The position numbers and the translations under genes are program-made. From positions 18,057,459-18,121,458 of the forward strand of contig NC_046626.1 of assembly GCF_900324465.2 (NCBI RefSeq): DNA of 64,000 nt, written 5' to 3'. How positions within the stretch are numbered: the stretch's first letter is position 1; each line of letters opens with the position of its first letter. This document shows, piece after piece, positions 11,001 to 21,800 of the stretch. This stretch comes from Anabas testudineus. Taxonomy: Eukaryota > Chordata > Actinopteri > Anabantiformes > Anabantidae. Below the pieces are notes generated by a model. That model searched no databases. It worked only from the letters and a program-made list of their open reading frames with translations, and had not been told where the DNA came from.

Positions 11001-14000
11001 CGTCAGCGTTTCTGCGTGGAATTGATGTCTGGTTTCCTCTTTGTGTAATAGAGTTTCAGGTTGCATTTTCTGTTCTGTTAAGTTGTTAACATTTTTCCAA
11101 AGTACTTCTGAGCCGTTGTGGTTTTATTCATCACGGTAGTTTGACAGTTTCTCATGCAATGACGGCTGAGGACTCATCACCCTTTGACCTTTCAGCACTG
11201 AGATTTCCCCAGAGCCCCTGATTATGTACTGTGGAGGAAGAAAGACTCAAATTCTTTGTAGTCTGGCGTTGAGAAATATACTTTTTAAAATGATTGACAT
11301 TAGGTTTGGCACAAAGTGGTCCTGGTGGTCCCAGACTTTGGTGGATGCTCCTTTTATACTCAAACGTGATCCCCTATACTGTTACCTACTGTAACTTGTT
11401 GATCATCCAGAACAGTGTTACTTTAACATTTAGGTTGGTGAAAACACAAAAAAAGTTCCCTGTACTCAGATAAATGAAGGTTCAAACTAATTCACTGTGA
11501 CGTCACGCTGCTCATCTACCACTAAGGAAACAGGCTAATTAGAGCATTTCTTATTTACTGGCCAAAAGCCCAACCTACTCCTTTGTACGTAAAGTGACAA
11601 TAAACACTATACATGTGTTGTGTGGTACAAGTACACAGTTAGTGTCCTTGAATTAAACACTAATTGTACTGAATACTTCCTGCAGTTCCACTTGTGTGCA
11701 TTTTCCATATGGCAACAATTACAGTGCAGTAAATGGAGGAACAGTGATGTATAATGAGGGATGTAGGCATGTTGATAATAAAAGAAACAATCCTAAATTA
11801 CCACAAATTGTATTTACAATATTTTGATTGACATCTAACGATGCCAGATGTAAAAGAACGGCAGGTTTCAGAACAAACTGTCACTGTGTGCTTATGAAAA
11901 AAGATTAATGAGAAGTCGCATGGCCCTCGAAAATGCACAATATGTAATATTACAACAAAGTGTGTTTGAATACAATAAAAAATTTACATTTCTGTTCTGG
12001 AAAGCAGCTGGAAAACGATTGTTGCCACTTGGAAGTAAAACTTGGATATGAGGCGAAAGCACATAAAGAACTATAAACTCTTCATTAGCAGCAGCTGGTT
12101 ATCTGCATATTTTAGGAAGTTAGACGAAATTATGTCATCAGTTTGAGACGAGAATAGACTCTAACCTTTAGTTTGATCAGTTACAGACAACCACCTGGCT
12201 GCCACTCATGCAGGACACACAATCAGCATCCCTAGTCCGACACCCGCAGCCAGTCAGCGGGCTGGGATGCATTCCCCACCTCCACGAAGGGTCCCTGTGA
12301 GGGAGTTGAGTGGGACCTATGAGAGCCTACCAGCACGCTCTGTACAGGTAAGACTACCTGTTTGTTTGAAGATGTTATTGTGTCTAACACCACATAAAAG
12401 GTATTGCTACTCAGCATTGATCTAATGGCCACAAATGTAGTATAGTAAATCTACAGAGATGCACCTTTCTATGATGTTAAGGGAGCTGTCTCTCGTAACG
12501 CAGTCAGATGTTGCATCAAAACTATCTGTTCAATAGTTCAACACAGCAGAAGTGAGTCGTGGAAGTTCGTAATGTTAATATTAAGGCAGCTAAATGCTCA
12601 CTGTGATTTGGTTTTGCAAGTCTGGATGCAAGTTGAATAATGGCTGCCTTAGGGTTTTCCAGTGGTTTTGTTGTTTTCATAAATGTCATATACACAGACT
12701 TAAACAAACAATGCCTCTGCTCATGGAAGCATCTATGAACCCAAAGGCTAGAACAGGCTTTCTGCAGAGGACTGTGCACAACAATCAGCAGAATCTGGAG
12801 GTTCTTTTGGTAAAACGGTGGCTTTATGGAGATGTTTTATGTTTTGTGCCATGTTCTACTAACTTTCATGTTGTGGGTGGTTTTTATAAAAGCACTGGTT
12901 GTTTTTTTATCAGTGCAATTTAAAAGGAGGCAGAGAAGGAAGTGGTTGATCAGGGGCCGCTCCGTGAAGCAGGCCCTATTTAGCTTATTCAACTGACCAA
13001 CTATTAAAAACAGATCAGTGAGCCCTGCTGGGTGACATGTTTCTTCCTCACTGAAACTACTGGGCTCTGTCTTTTTCAAAAAAGAGCTCCAAAGGCTGAG
13101 AAAAGCCATCGTTTATTAGTGTCTCTGAAAGAAGAAAGAATCAACTGCATATGTGCAGGAAGGGAAGAGTCCGAGTGCAACACCCTCAGTCGAGCTGATC
13201 TTCTGTCTAGGTGTCAGAGTCCCGCGTGGTCGAGTGTCCTAGCATCCAGATAACCACCATCTCTCCAGAAGACGACCCAGCACCCACCATTTCCAGCTAC
13301 TGGGATATGGGTGGTGGAGGTGGTGGGTGGGACCGAGAGCGCCTCTACCTTCCCCTGCTGGACCCCTTCACATACCGTGATAGATGCCCCGGATCCCTCA
13401 GCCCCAGCCCTGCCTCCAGCCCCTCCTCCCGTGGCTGGCTCAGCCCTGCCTCCAGCTGCGACTCTCTGTTGGTGGAGGAGGAGGAGTTTAACGAGGCCAG
13501 CATCAACTTTGGGCTCTCACCATCCTCGAGGCCCACTTCCCCTGGGGGTAAAAAGCGCAGAAACTCCCCTCTGGCCTCCCCGTGCACCTCACGGAGGGGA
13601 AGTTACTCTGAGGAACTACAGGGATGCAACCTTGAGGGGGGAGAACCCACGCCTCAGTCACAGGCTCTGCCCAGCAGCTGTGAGATCAGCATCCCACAGA
13701 AAACCAGAAAGACGTCATTGGAACAGGTAAAAAAGCTGAAATACAACATTGAAAGATATGAAATGTGAAAATTTCCTGAAGTGGTGAACTTCACTTCACT
13801 TGTTTTGTTTTCTAGTTGTCTCCCAGGGAGGTGGATCAGGAGCAGGCTCCAGGCCACAGCTCCCCCTGCCCACTGCCAGAGAGCCCAGCAGATCAGAAGA
13901 GAGCACCCCTCTCTGGGCATGGACTACCTCTCTGTGCCCCCAGCTCTGGCCTGGGGCAGGACCCGAGCCAGTGCCCACAGCCCTCTGTTCAGGCAAGGAT

Positions 14001-17000
14001 ACACAGAAACACGCCACCACGTGCTGTAAACAGTAATATCGGTATTATTATCAACCATTTTGTGAACTCTCTAAGCCTCTTCTGTTGTGACTGGGCTCTA
14101 ACTCTCCTCACACAGTTGGTGGTTCATTGTTTTAAAGGGACCTGCTCCTCCACGTCCTCCAACATTGCATTATTAATGTCATTAATTAATCAATTAACAG
14201 TATTAGTAAACTCTATACTCACAACAAGTATGGGATGTTTTTCACTGACTGTGAGATGTGTTTTAAGGGGTTGTGCACCTGTCATGTTTGCATGTGTAAA
14301 TATGTAAAACTCATTACTCATCCTGCAGGATAGTTATTCATCTGCATCTGTCGTGTGATCATGTTTTCTAATGATTTTTCTGATCCAACGCACGTACAGG
14401 TCTAATGCTCTGCCACCACTAGACTGGCCGCTGCCGTCCCAGTTCGACCAGTATGAGCTGCGTATAGAGGTGCAGCCCCGTCCACATCACAGAGCTCACT
14501 ATGAGACAGAAGGGAGCAGAGGGGCTGTGAAGGCTGCACCAACAGGACATCCTGTTGTTAAGGTGAAAAGTCTGCAGATTGATAAAGCCCCTGAAAGACA
14601 TCTTGTTTAGAAACATCATTCTGAACTCTAACTAACATTGAATATGATTTTATTTCTTATCACACTGAGGTAGAAATTTGTACTGGACCAAAGTGTTAGG
14701 ACACGTGTTGCGTTCACTGTTGTTGGCCTCGTCACAGTTTGATGTCATCTCTCTCGTTGCAGCTGTGTGGATACACAGAGAGGAAGCCGCTCTCGCTTCA
14801 GGTTTTTGTTGGAACAGCTGACGACAGATCGATCAGGCCACATCCTTTTTATCAGATACACAGGTACTGACCTGGATTTCTAACTTGCTATCAAGCACCT
14901 CTCTGCCATACTTTAATATTCAGACACCATGTGATCACCGTGGCTTTAATTGTTGTGTGATCTGCCTCCAGCTGCTTGATGTTAAGTCTTTTAAGTACAA
15001 TTAGGATTCATATAATGAATTCAACAATTTGTTTTTCTGTCCTCAGGGTGACAGGGAAGATGGTGGGTACGGCCAGTCATGAGAGCGTTCAGGCGGGGAC
15101 TAAACTGCTGGACATCCCCCTCAACCCTGAGAACAATATGACTGCGCTGTGAGTGGAAGTGGTATAAATGTTTGTTGACAGATTGTAGTGTATAATTGAG
15201 ACGCAGGTTAATGATTTAATATCATTTTAATAGTGGGGGATGTGATGATAGACATTTAAGGCCACTGTATATTTCTACTGAACTACATTTGAGAGTCAAA
15301 TATCTATCCCATTACATTTATTTCACTGCTTTAGCTACCTGTTACTTTTCAGATTAAAGTTTACATAAGAAATAAAACTTATAAAACATTAGTAATAGTA
15401 AATCCTTCTACAATCTTCTCATGGTTTCATATAAACATCTATAAGTAGAATTTCACAATATAATTAAAGAGGAAGGTTAGAAATCAGTAGATCACTGAGC
15501 CCCTTTCAACCAGTTAAACACTTCCCTTACTGACGTTAGTATTTGGCTTTTGGCAAGATGTCACAGAAACACGTTGAGTAAAACTTCCCCTGGATAAATG
15601 TACAGTTTGAAAAGAAAAGGATTTGTGTTGCAGCATCGACTGTGCAGGGATACTGAAGCTGAGGAACTCAGACATCGAGCTAAGAAAAGGAGAAACAGAT
15701 GTTGGAAGGAAGAACACTCGGGTCCGGTTGGTGTTTCGTACCCACCTCCCTCTAGCGCCTCCTGTCGCCCCGCCTGGCCGGGTCCTGGCTCTGCAGGTCA
15801 CCTCGCTGCCAATTGAATGCTGTGAGTTGCTGTTTAATGGAGACTTTAAGCCAATTTCAGGTGGCAAAGTTTTCAAAAACTTCATTTATTATTTTTCCTG
15901 TAAAACATCAGAAAAGCAGAATCTTTTTGCCACAGCAAAAACTAAACCACTTTCATCCTGGCTTCAAATTAGTTGCCTGACTGCTTTCCCCTTGCTTCAG
16001 CCCAGCGTTCGGCTCAGGAGCTGCCTGTCATCGAGTCCGTGAGTCTCACCTCCTGCTCTGTGGAGGGTGGAGAAGAACTTCTGCTGAGTGGCACCAACTT
16101 CCTGCCAATCTCCAGAGTCCTTTTCATGGAGCGAGGGACAGGTAAACATCCACAGAGCAGATTCTGTTAGTGAAGAGCAAGACAGGAAACGTGACGGAGA
16201 GAAGGGTTATGACATGCAGCTCGAGTCCCTGTGGTCACACAGCATGCACAGTAACCGTTCGGTTACTAAGTCAGATCATGTGTGTACCACTCTGTAGAAA
16301 TAAGATGAGGAGAAAAAGGAAAACTAGTCATCAGAAAACAGTTTTTGTTAACATAAGAAAAGAATTTCTAACACCGCAGGAGGAAATTGTTTTTATAATA
16401 CAGTCAAGATACAAGACGTGATCACGGTCTGCATTCATTTAAATTCGTTTCAGTAAGTTGTACAGTTTGAAGCTGCACTTCCAAACTTGAAGTGAATCAG
16501 GGAGTGTTCCTCCTGCCACAAAGTTATTCAGTGAAAAAAAAAAAAGAAACAGGAAGGACAGCAGTTGTTCAGTCTATTTTTAACCCGCACATAAGCGAGT
16601 CTGTATAAATAATCAAGAAATGTAGTCAGTGTCAGTGAAGTGGGTTAGAAGAAATCAACAAATGGGGAAAAAAAAAGATTCAAACTTTGTGCTGTGAAAC
16701 AGGGTCAGTGTTCCTCAGGAGGATAGTAAAGTGTTTCAGGATGCTGCATACACAACAGTGTGGGTTTGGAGCCAATGTTTGTAGATTTATTGACATACAA
16801 TTATAAAAATAAAAATAACTAGAGACTGGAAGAGCAATGAGATTTACTGTACATAGTTAGTGAGGTAGAGACGAATCTCAGCTGAAGATAAGAACAAGTC
16901 TGGTTTATGAAAGCTTTAATGACAGGTATCATCGCTTACCTAATGAGAGCGAATAAATGATGGTCAATAAAAAGTGCCTTTATATGTGTGTGCATCAACA

Positions 17001-18894
17001 TTACACTCAATTCTATCCTGTGCTCTTATCTATTAGACGGTAAATTACAGTGGGAGGAGGAGGCTCATGTTGACCGTGACAACAGCAATGAGGTAATTTG
17101 AGGACAACACAGAGTCTTTATCTGTTTAAGTTTAATTCAGATCCAACTAAATGAGTCTGTGCTGCTGTAACATGTTGTGTCCACACTTCTTTTATCTTCA
17201 CAGTGCTTGTTGTGTGTGAGAGTTCCTGCCTACAGCGACCTCTCCGTCAGCCGTCCTGTGTCGGTCAGTCTTTACGTTTCCAACGGGAAGAGGAAAAGAA
17301 GCAGCACTCACTGCTTCAAGTATCTCCCCAGTGAGTGTCCATTGCAACCGTTTCACTCTGTCTGTCTATTAATCTAATAACCTTTACATAACAATAATTA
17401 TCATGTAACAGGATGTGCAGAAGTCATCCCACTAGGTTTGGCTTGGAAAAGCTTATTGCAACCAGCCAACACTCTTTGTGTTCCTGATTTAGGGATTTTC
17501 ACCGACTCTTTTCTGCAGATCACTTTGAGTTCTGAGATATTTTTAGGATGTCTTGTGCACACAGCATGTTTCAAATCTACCCACAGATTTTCAAAGATGT
17601 TCAAGTGCGGGGACTGTGAAAACTGGTCCAAGAAGCTTCAGCTTGTGTTTCTTGAAGTAGTTCCTCGTGGTTTTTGAGGTTTATTTTGGATCATTGTCCA
17701 GCTGCACACTAGCTTCTTTTCACTCTGGCTTTTCTCACTGACTGCAGGACATTTCCTCTGTCACTGGCTGCTAGAACAGTTTAACAGCTGGTAAGATGTT
17801 CGCACTGTTGGCAACTGTGGCTAAAGGCTCAGTTTACTACTTCATATAAAACAGTTCTAGTTTATCCAGATGTGTCCAGATGTAAAGAGGAGTGGTGAAA
17901 TGTGCCCACAGTGTCATATCAGTTGACATCTGACATCTTATTGAGGATAGTGTTGTAGATTAATTAATTAATAGTATCTCTGTGTTAACCCTGTTTCTCC
18001 TCAGTTATGTTCAAAGAGGAAGACCCTCTGATGCCCCGTCCCTCTATGTTGCCTCTAGATGGGGGGCCTGTGTGTCCTGTGGGGGGTCAGCCTAAGATGG
18101 ACGGGGGTTTCCACGTCAGAGGTGAGCCCATGGCTGACGATCAAGGGCTGGGCTTCCACCTGCCCCCCTACCCATCCACCTACTCCCCTCCTTGCCCCCC
18201 CTACCACGAGGAGTACTGCTCCAAACCGGATGCTGTGGTGGAGGAGTCTGGGGGGTCCAGGGTGGCCCTGTCTGAGCGTCACCCCAGCTTTGAGAACCTG
18301 GAGCTGGGCTTCACCGAGCTCCTTCCCCCTCTGTACCCCCGTGGCCCACAGCCTCCCTCCCCCTCACCTTCCCCATGGCTGGACTCACCCTACCTCTCCT
18401 CCTCCCCCTCCCCCTCCCACTCCTCCTCCCTCAGTCCGTTCCCCGCTGGCAGTCCCATCTCATCCTCTCCTCTTCCTCCCATGCCCACCTCCCCTTACCC
18501 CCAGTACCCTGCCTATACTCAGGAGGTGTGTTCCTCCCCTCCCTCCAACCCCAGCCACTATCAGGACATCTGTCCAGCACCCTACTCCCATTACGAGGGC
18601 TGGGACCCCCGGGGAAGGGTGCTGGGGACAGGGCAGGGAGGAGAGAGGGATGTCAAGATCCAGGATTGCCCCCTGGAGTTTACCAGCTCAGCCTCTATGC
18701 ACCACATCACATTTGAAGAAGGTGAGCAGCATGTATTGAGCAGGTGTTTGTACAGTTTGGATAGATTACTGTGGCATTACTGCTGAGGGGGAGAGTGATT
18801 AACATCATTTTCTCCTCCTTCCTGCACAGTGACAGAGTTCATCGGGGAGGACATCCAGTCTTACCAGTCTGGGTCTCACATGGACAACCAGTAA
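8023..18894 (+). CDS. nfatc4: NFATc4 transcription factor
   Basis: Calcineurin-controlled Rel-family transcription factor, cytosolic until dephosphorylated. Exons: 8023-8218, 12214-12347, 13211-13726, 13816-13992, 14400-14562, 14763-14863, 15047-15148, 15634-15821, 16001-16141, 17037-17092, 17204-17330, 18005-18721, 18830-18894; about 893 residues (human NFATC4 is about 902). Seen: start [20 protein letters not shown]; calcineurin-docking PSIQIT (about 120-125); Ser-Pro repeats and KKRRNSP in exon 3; DNA-binding Rel domain with [11 protein letters not shown] (exons 5-8); IPT half with NGKRKRS nuclear signal; Pro/Ser-rich activation tail ending SHMDNQ. All phases agree except in exon 4: the frame entering from exon 3 is one base off from the conserved GMDYLSVP frame. 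An extra G in GGG at 13915-13917, or a later acceptor at 13853, would explain it. The intron after exon 4 is GC-AG. Confidence 0.93.
8305..8600 (+). repeat. Degenerate TG-rich tract
   Basis: About 300 bases of irregular TGTG/TGCG with CATG interruptions, typical of an old decayed dinucleotide repeat. Confidence 0.55.
8706..8724 (+). repeat. CA microsatellite
   Basis: A short uninterrupted (CA)n run inside nfatc4 intron 1. Confidence 0.85.
9364..9514. repeat. Small inverted-repeat element (MITE-like)
   Basis: TTACCTGGATTAGGTGT at 9374-9390 is mirrored by ACACCTGATCCGGGTAA at 9484-9500, with two mismatches over 17 bases. Looser pairing extends outwards (CCCTGC against GGGCAGG). Between the arms lie about 90 bases without coding signal. 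This is the form of a short non-autonomous DNA element; the superfamily is undetermined. Confidence 0.5.
10965..11175. repeat. Interspersed repeat fragment (same look as 6.3 kb)
   Basis: GAGAACTCGTCAGCGTTTCT, a following GTCTGGTTTCCTCTTTG and CAGGTTGCATTTTC form a chain I associate with a repeat common in fish genomes. The later TTCTGAGCC parallels the 6.3 kb fragment. The family is not named. Confidence 0.35.
12214..12347 (+). CDS. nfatc4: nfatc4 exon 2 (short coding exon)
   Basis: The open frame between acceptor CATGCAG and donor GTAAGAC encodes a peptide with [12 protein letters not shown] and later ESLPARSVQ. Human NFATC4 has [12 protein letters not shown] and ESQPARSVR in the same order between the acidic N-terminus and the PxIxIT motif. 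Phase supports it: exon 1 leaves one base, this 134-base exon takes two and ends in phase 0, and exon 3 then opens in phase 0 at 13211 with [15 protein letters not shown]. Skipping the exon would break the frame at the 13211 acceptor. It has no start codon in frame and is easily missed. Confidence 0.88.
12348..13210 (+). other. nfatc4 intron 2
   Basis: GT-AG intron (GTAAGAC ... TGTCTAG). The open frames inside it (for example 12594-12923) have no family resemblance, and I see no repeat. Confidence 0.7.
13993..14399 (+). other. nfatc4 intron 4 with GC donor
   Basis: Exon 4 ends CTGTTCAG and the intron begins GCAAGG; the acceptor is GTACAG before 14400. The conserved peptide join [19 protein letters not shown] fixes the boundary, and there is no GT at a usable position. 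This matches the rare GC-AG class, which needs a strong AG before the site, as here. Confidence 0.8.
17401..17745 (-). mobile_element. Tc1/mariner transposase relic
   Basis: The minus strand, in broken frames, encodes QLDNDPK, then [17 protein letters not shown], then [16 protein letters not shown]. This is the second catalytic Asp block and the SPDLNPIENLW block of a Tc1 transposase. A stop follows DNDPK, and there is a frame break between blocks. It lies in the nfatc4 intron between 17330 and 18005, opposite to the gene. It belongs to a different Tc1 family from the 40 kb element. Confidence 0.8.
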
Positions 18895-21800
18895 AACGGA
18901 GCTCCCATTTAAAAATCAGCAACATTTTAAATTGCACAAGAGATTCATGGCTCTTGTGACATGAGATGAGAGGAGAATTTGATTACCGGGACACTGTTGT
19001 ATGTAACTGTTATGGTTTTATAAAGGGAAACTAATGTTTATAACATGTTTTCAATATAAATTATACAAGAAACTGCCTGGTTTGGTGTATTATTGCAACA
19101 ACAACTACAAAAAAAAACAAAAAACAAAAGTGTTTCTATCTTGTGGAAACTAATTGGTTTAATAAGATAATATGCAAAGTACAGTATTTTCTCCAGTTCG
19201 ACATAAAGCACAGATGTTTCTTTTTACTAAAAGTGTACTTCTTTTAGGATTTCACAAGCTGAAACATCATCCATCCTGAAGTACAGTAAGTCCACATTTG
19301 TCTCCTCAGTTTCTAGATGAAATGGAAACTTTCTGAGTGATGGTGAAAGGATTTAGGAACTTGTGTGGTCAGTTATTTCAGGATGTCAGAACATATGGCA
19401 GTTCAATGAAATGTTAATATTGAATAAGTGAATATAAAAAGGAGAATTACCAAAACTGTGCAGCAGTAAATTAATCTAATCTGCAAAGATGTTCCGTGGC
19501 GGATGTGAAGTGTTGAGACAAAACGATAGTTCTGGATATCTGACCTCATGAAAAGTAGAGATGAACAGGCTGTGGCTGTTTGAAAGGTTTGTATGAGGGA
19601 TAGTTTGTTAGATCCTCGTCTAAACAGAGCGGGGTTGTTGTGAAGAACAGTGCCACCTGGGGGGACTCAGGACCAGGATCAGGACTGGTCCTAAATCAGC
19701 AGCTGTTTGAAACCTCACATGTCAAATTTTTGGCTTTTTGTATTTTCTCAGTTGGAAAAGTGTGAGTAAGAGGAAATATAGACAAACTGTCTTTCATTAT
19801 TATAAAACAGCAAAGGAAATAAAAATGCACCAACCTAACAGAAAGACGCTAAAGTAGCGTCATATGTTTTCCTGACAGCTTTATGGGTCTATATGGTACC
19901 GTGGAGCCAAACATGGACATGTTGGGAGTCTGAAACCAAAAAAGATTTAATGAATATGTTTTAAGATGAACTTAATGATCTGAAGCCATAACTCCTTCAA
20001 TGACATTGAATTTTCCTGTTCCAGCTTCTACTTTTCTCTCTGGCTGCAGCTCAGGAAAGGTAGCAACACATGAAGAGTTCACGAGAAGTGAATTCAGCAA
20101 AAATAATGGAACAGAAATCTGCAACCAAAAAAACTGTTGAGCAAAATACAGGAGTTTCATCCATTTGTTAATTTTAAGAACATGCACCACATGAACAAAC
20201 ATACTGTATGTGTCACTGTGAATGACTTTGGTTTAATACTGCTACTAGTAAAAGAATAGTTGTGTTTTTAAATACAGTGTACATGTGTATTAGTAGTACT
20301 TGCACTTTTACTTGATTATTGAGTTTCTGCAACCCCTGATTTCCACCATAGTCTTTAGTATAGCTGGGAACAAAAAGTTCTTTTTACATTTGTTAGCATA
20401 GTTTCCCATTCCAGGAATAGACAAGCAAGGTCACTCTGACTTAAAACTGATAAATGACCTACCTAAGGTTTGACTGTTCCAGGAAATACTCCTACACATT
20501 ATTGTTATACCCAGATCTAAGAGTCAGACACAATAGTAAAATATGCATTGTCTTGAAAAGATGCTCATTTGTTCCTTACAATGTCTCAGTATAGAAACAT
20601 GAAGTGCTATATTTCCCATATGTCCTGTCACATTACACTAGGGGGAGATATAATCTCAAATATCAGACTAGGAGCTCTCTGAGTCTGCCTGACTGACGCA
20701 TACAGGTTCATACAACAGCTGCTAAATGGGCCCCTAATGGAGACCCCAATCTATTTTACTGTACATAAACATGAAACCCCTTGGTGAAAACAGAAGGACT
20801 ATTACATCTAAACAGGGCCTCAGTCACTGGAAAGCTGGGGTCCCAGAAGACAAGCTATGTATAGGATTGCTAAGGTATGTGTAAGCAAGACATAGCAGTC
20901 AGGCTGCTGCTGGTGTCTGTCTCTTTTAACATAACAATACTAACATTACTACAGTAATGCTGCTTCAAGCGCTGCCCCAACAGTGGGAACTGGCTGTAGT
21001 ACAGACAGTGATATGTTAAAGTCACTATTCCCAAGCGTTAGGAACTAATATCTGCCTTAATACAAATTAACCTTTGCTTACACCATGGATGGAGTACTGA
21101 ACAGTCACAAGAAGACAGGGCTCATGAGCCAGAGCCTCTGTAAGAGGTAAATGCTATTTGAAAATACCAGAGCTCAAAAAAAAAAAAAAGACCAAAACAT
21201 AGAAACAAAATTAACCTAAACACACTAAAATGACACTAATAATAGTTATATTTTAATACCAATTATTAAAAGATCAACTTGCACAAATTAAACATTTCCC
21301 AGGTTTTAAAAAATCCATATTTGAGACTTCTGCTAATACAACAATACAGTGGAGGTGAATGTAATTTTTATTGGTTGTGCCAATTGGTGTTCTAATGTTG
21401 TATTGTCCAGCTGGGAGGACGAAACCTCTGTCTCGAAGAGGTTGAGCTGAAGATGCCTCTCTCGTTTCCCAGCAGGCCCGATGGTCAATAGATCACAATC
21501 ACGTGGATGTATTTTTTAAATGTTGCTGTAAATCTGTCTGTGAGGCAGGAGCACAGTCAGACACTAAGTATTTGTACTGGACAACAGGAACAAATAACAC
21601 AGACTAATCCCATTAGAGTAATTTACTGCAGGGTTAGGACCCCTGGAAGAACAGTCTGCAGAGTTTGTGGACTAAATGAACATTAGACAGCCATCTTTCT
21701 CTTCATGCTTTCCTGATTATGTCATAAAATGACCTGATGAAGCAACTTTCCCAAAAGTCGAGTCTTTAGAGAGGATTTAGAAGAAATAGTTTGCATTCTG

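Larger units (their letters stand above)
8219..12213 (+). other. nfatc4 intron 1
   Basis: Donor GTTAGAG follows exon 1; acceptor CATGCAG precedes exon 2 at 12214. The intron contains a TG-rich stretch, a CA run and two repeat fragments, listed separately. The open frame at 8297-8587 comes from the TG-rich stretch and is not a gene. No other feature is recognised. Confidence 0.7.

Noticed and set aside
13218-13230. Alternative acceptor for nfatc4 exon 3 (GTGTCAG at 13211-13217) joining exon 1 directly
   Set aside because: It would fit the phase of exon 1, but it became unnecessary once exon 2 at 12214-12347 was found to fit both neighbours and the human protein.
18059-18739. 226-codon frame over the nfatc4 activation domain
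   Set aside because: It is an out-of-frame shadow of the Pro/Ser-rich exon; the exon phases and the human match select the other frame.
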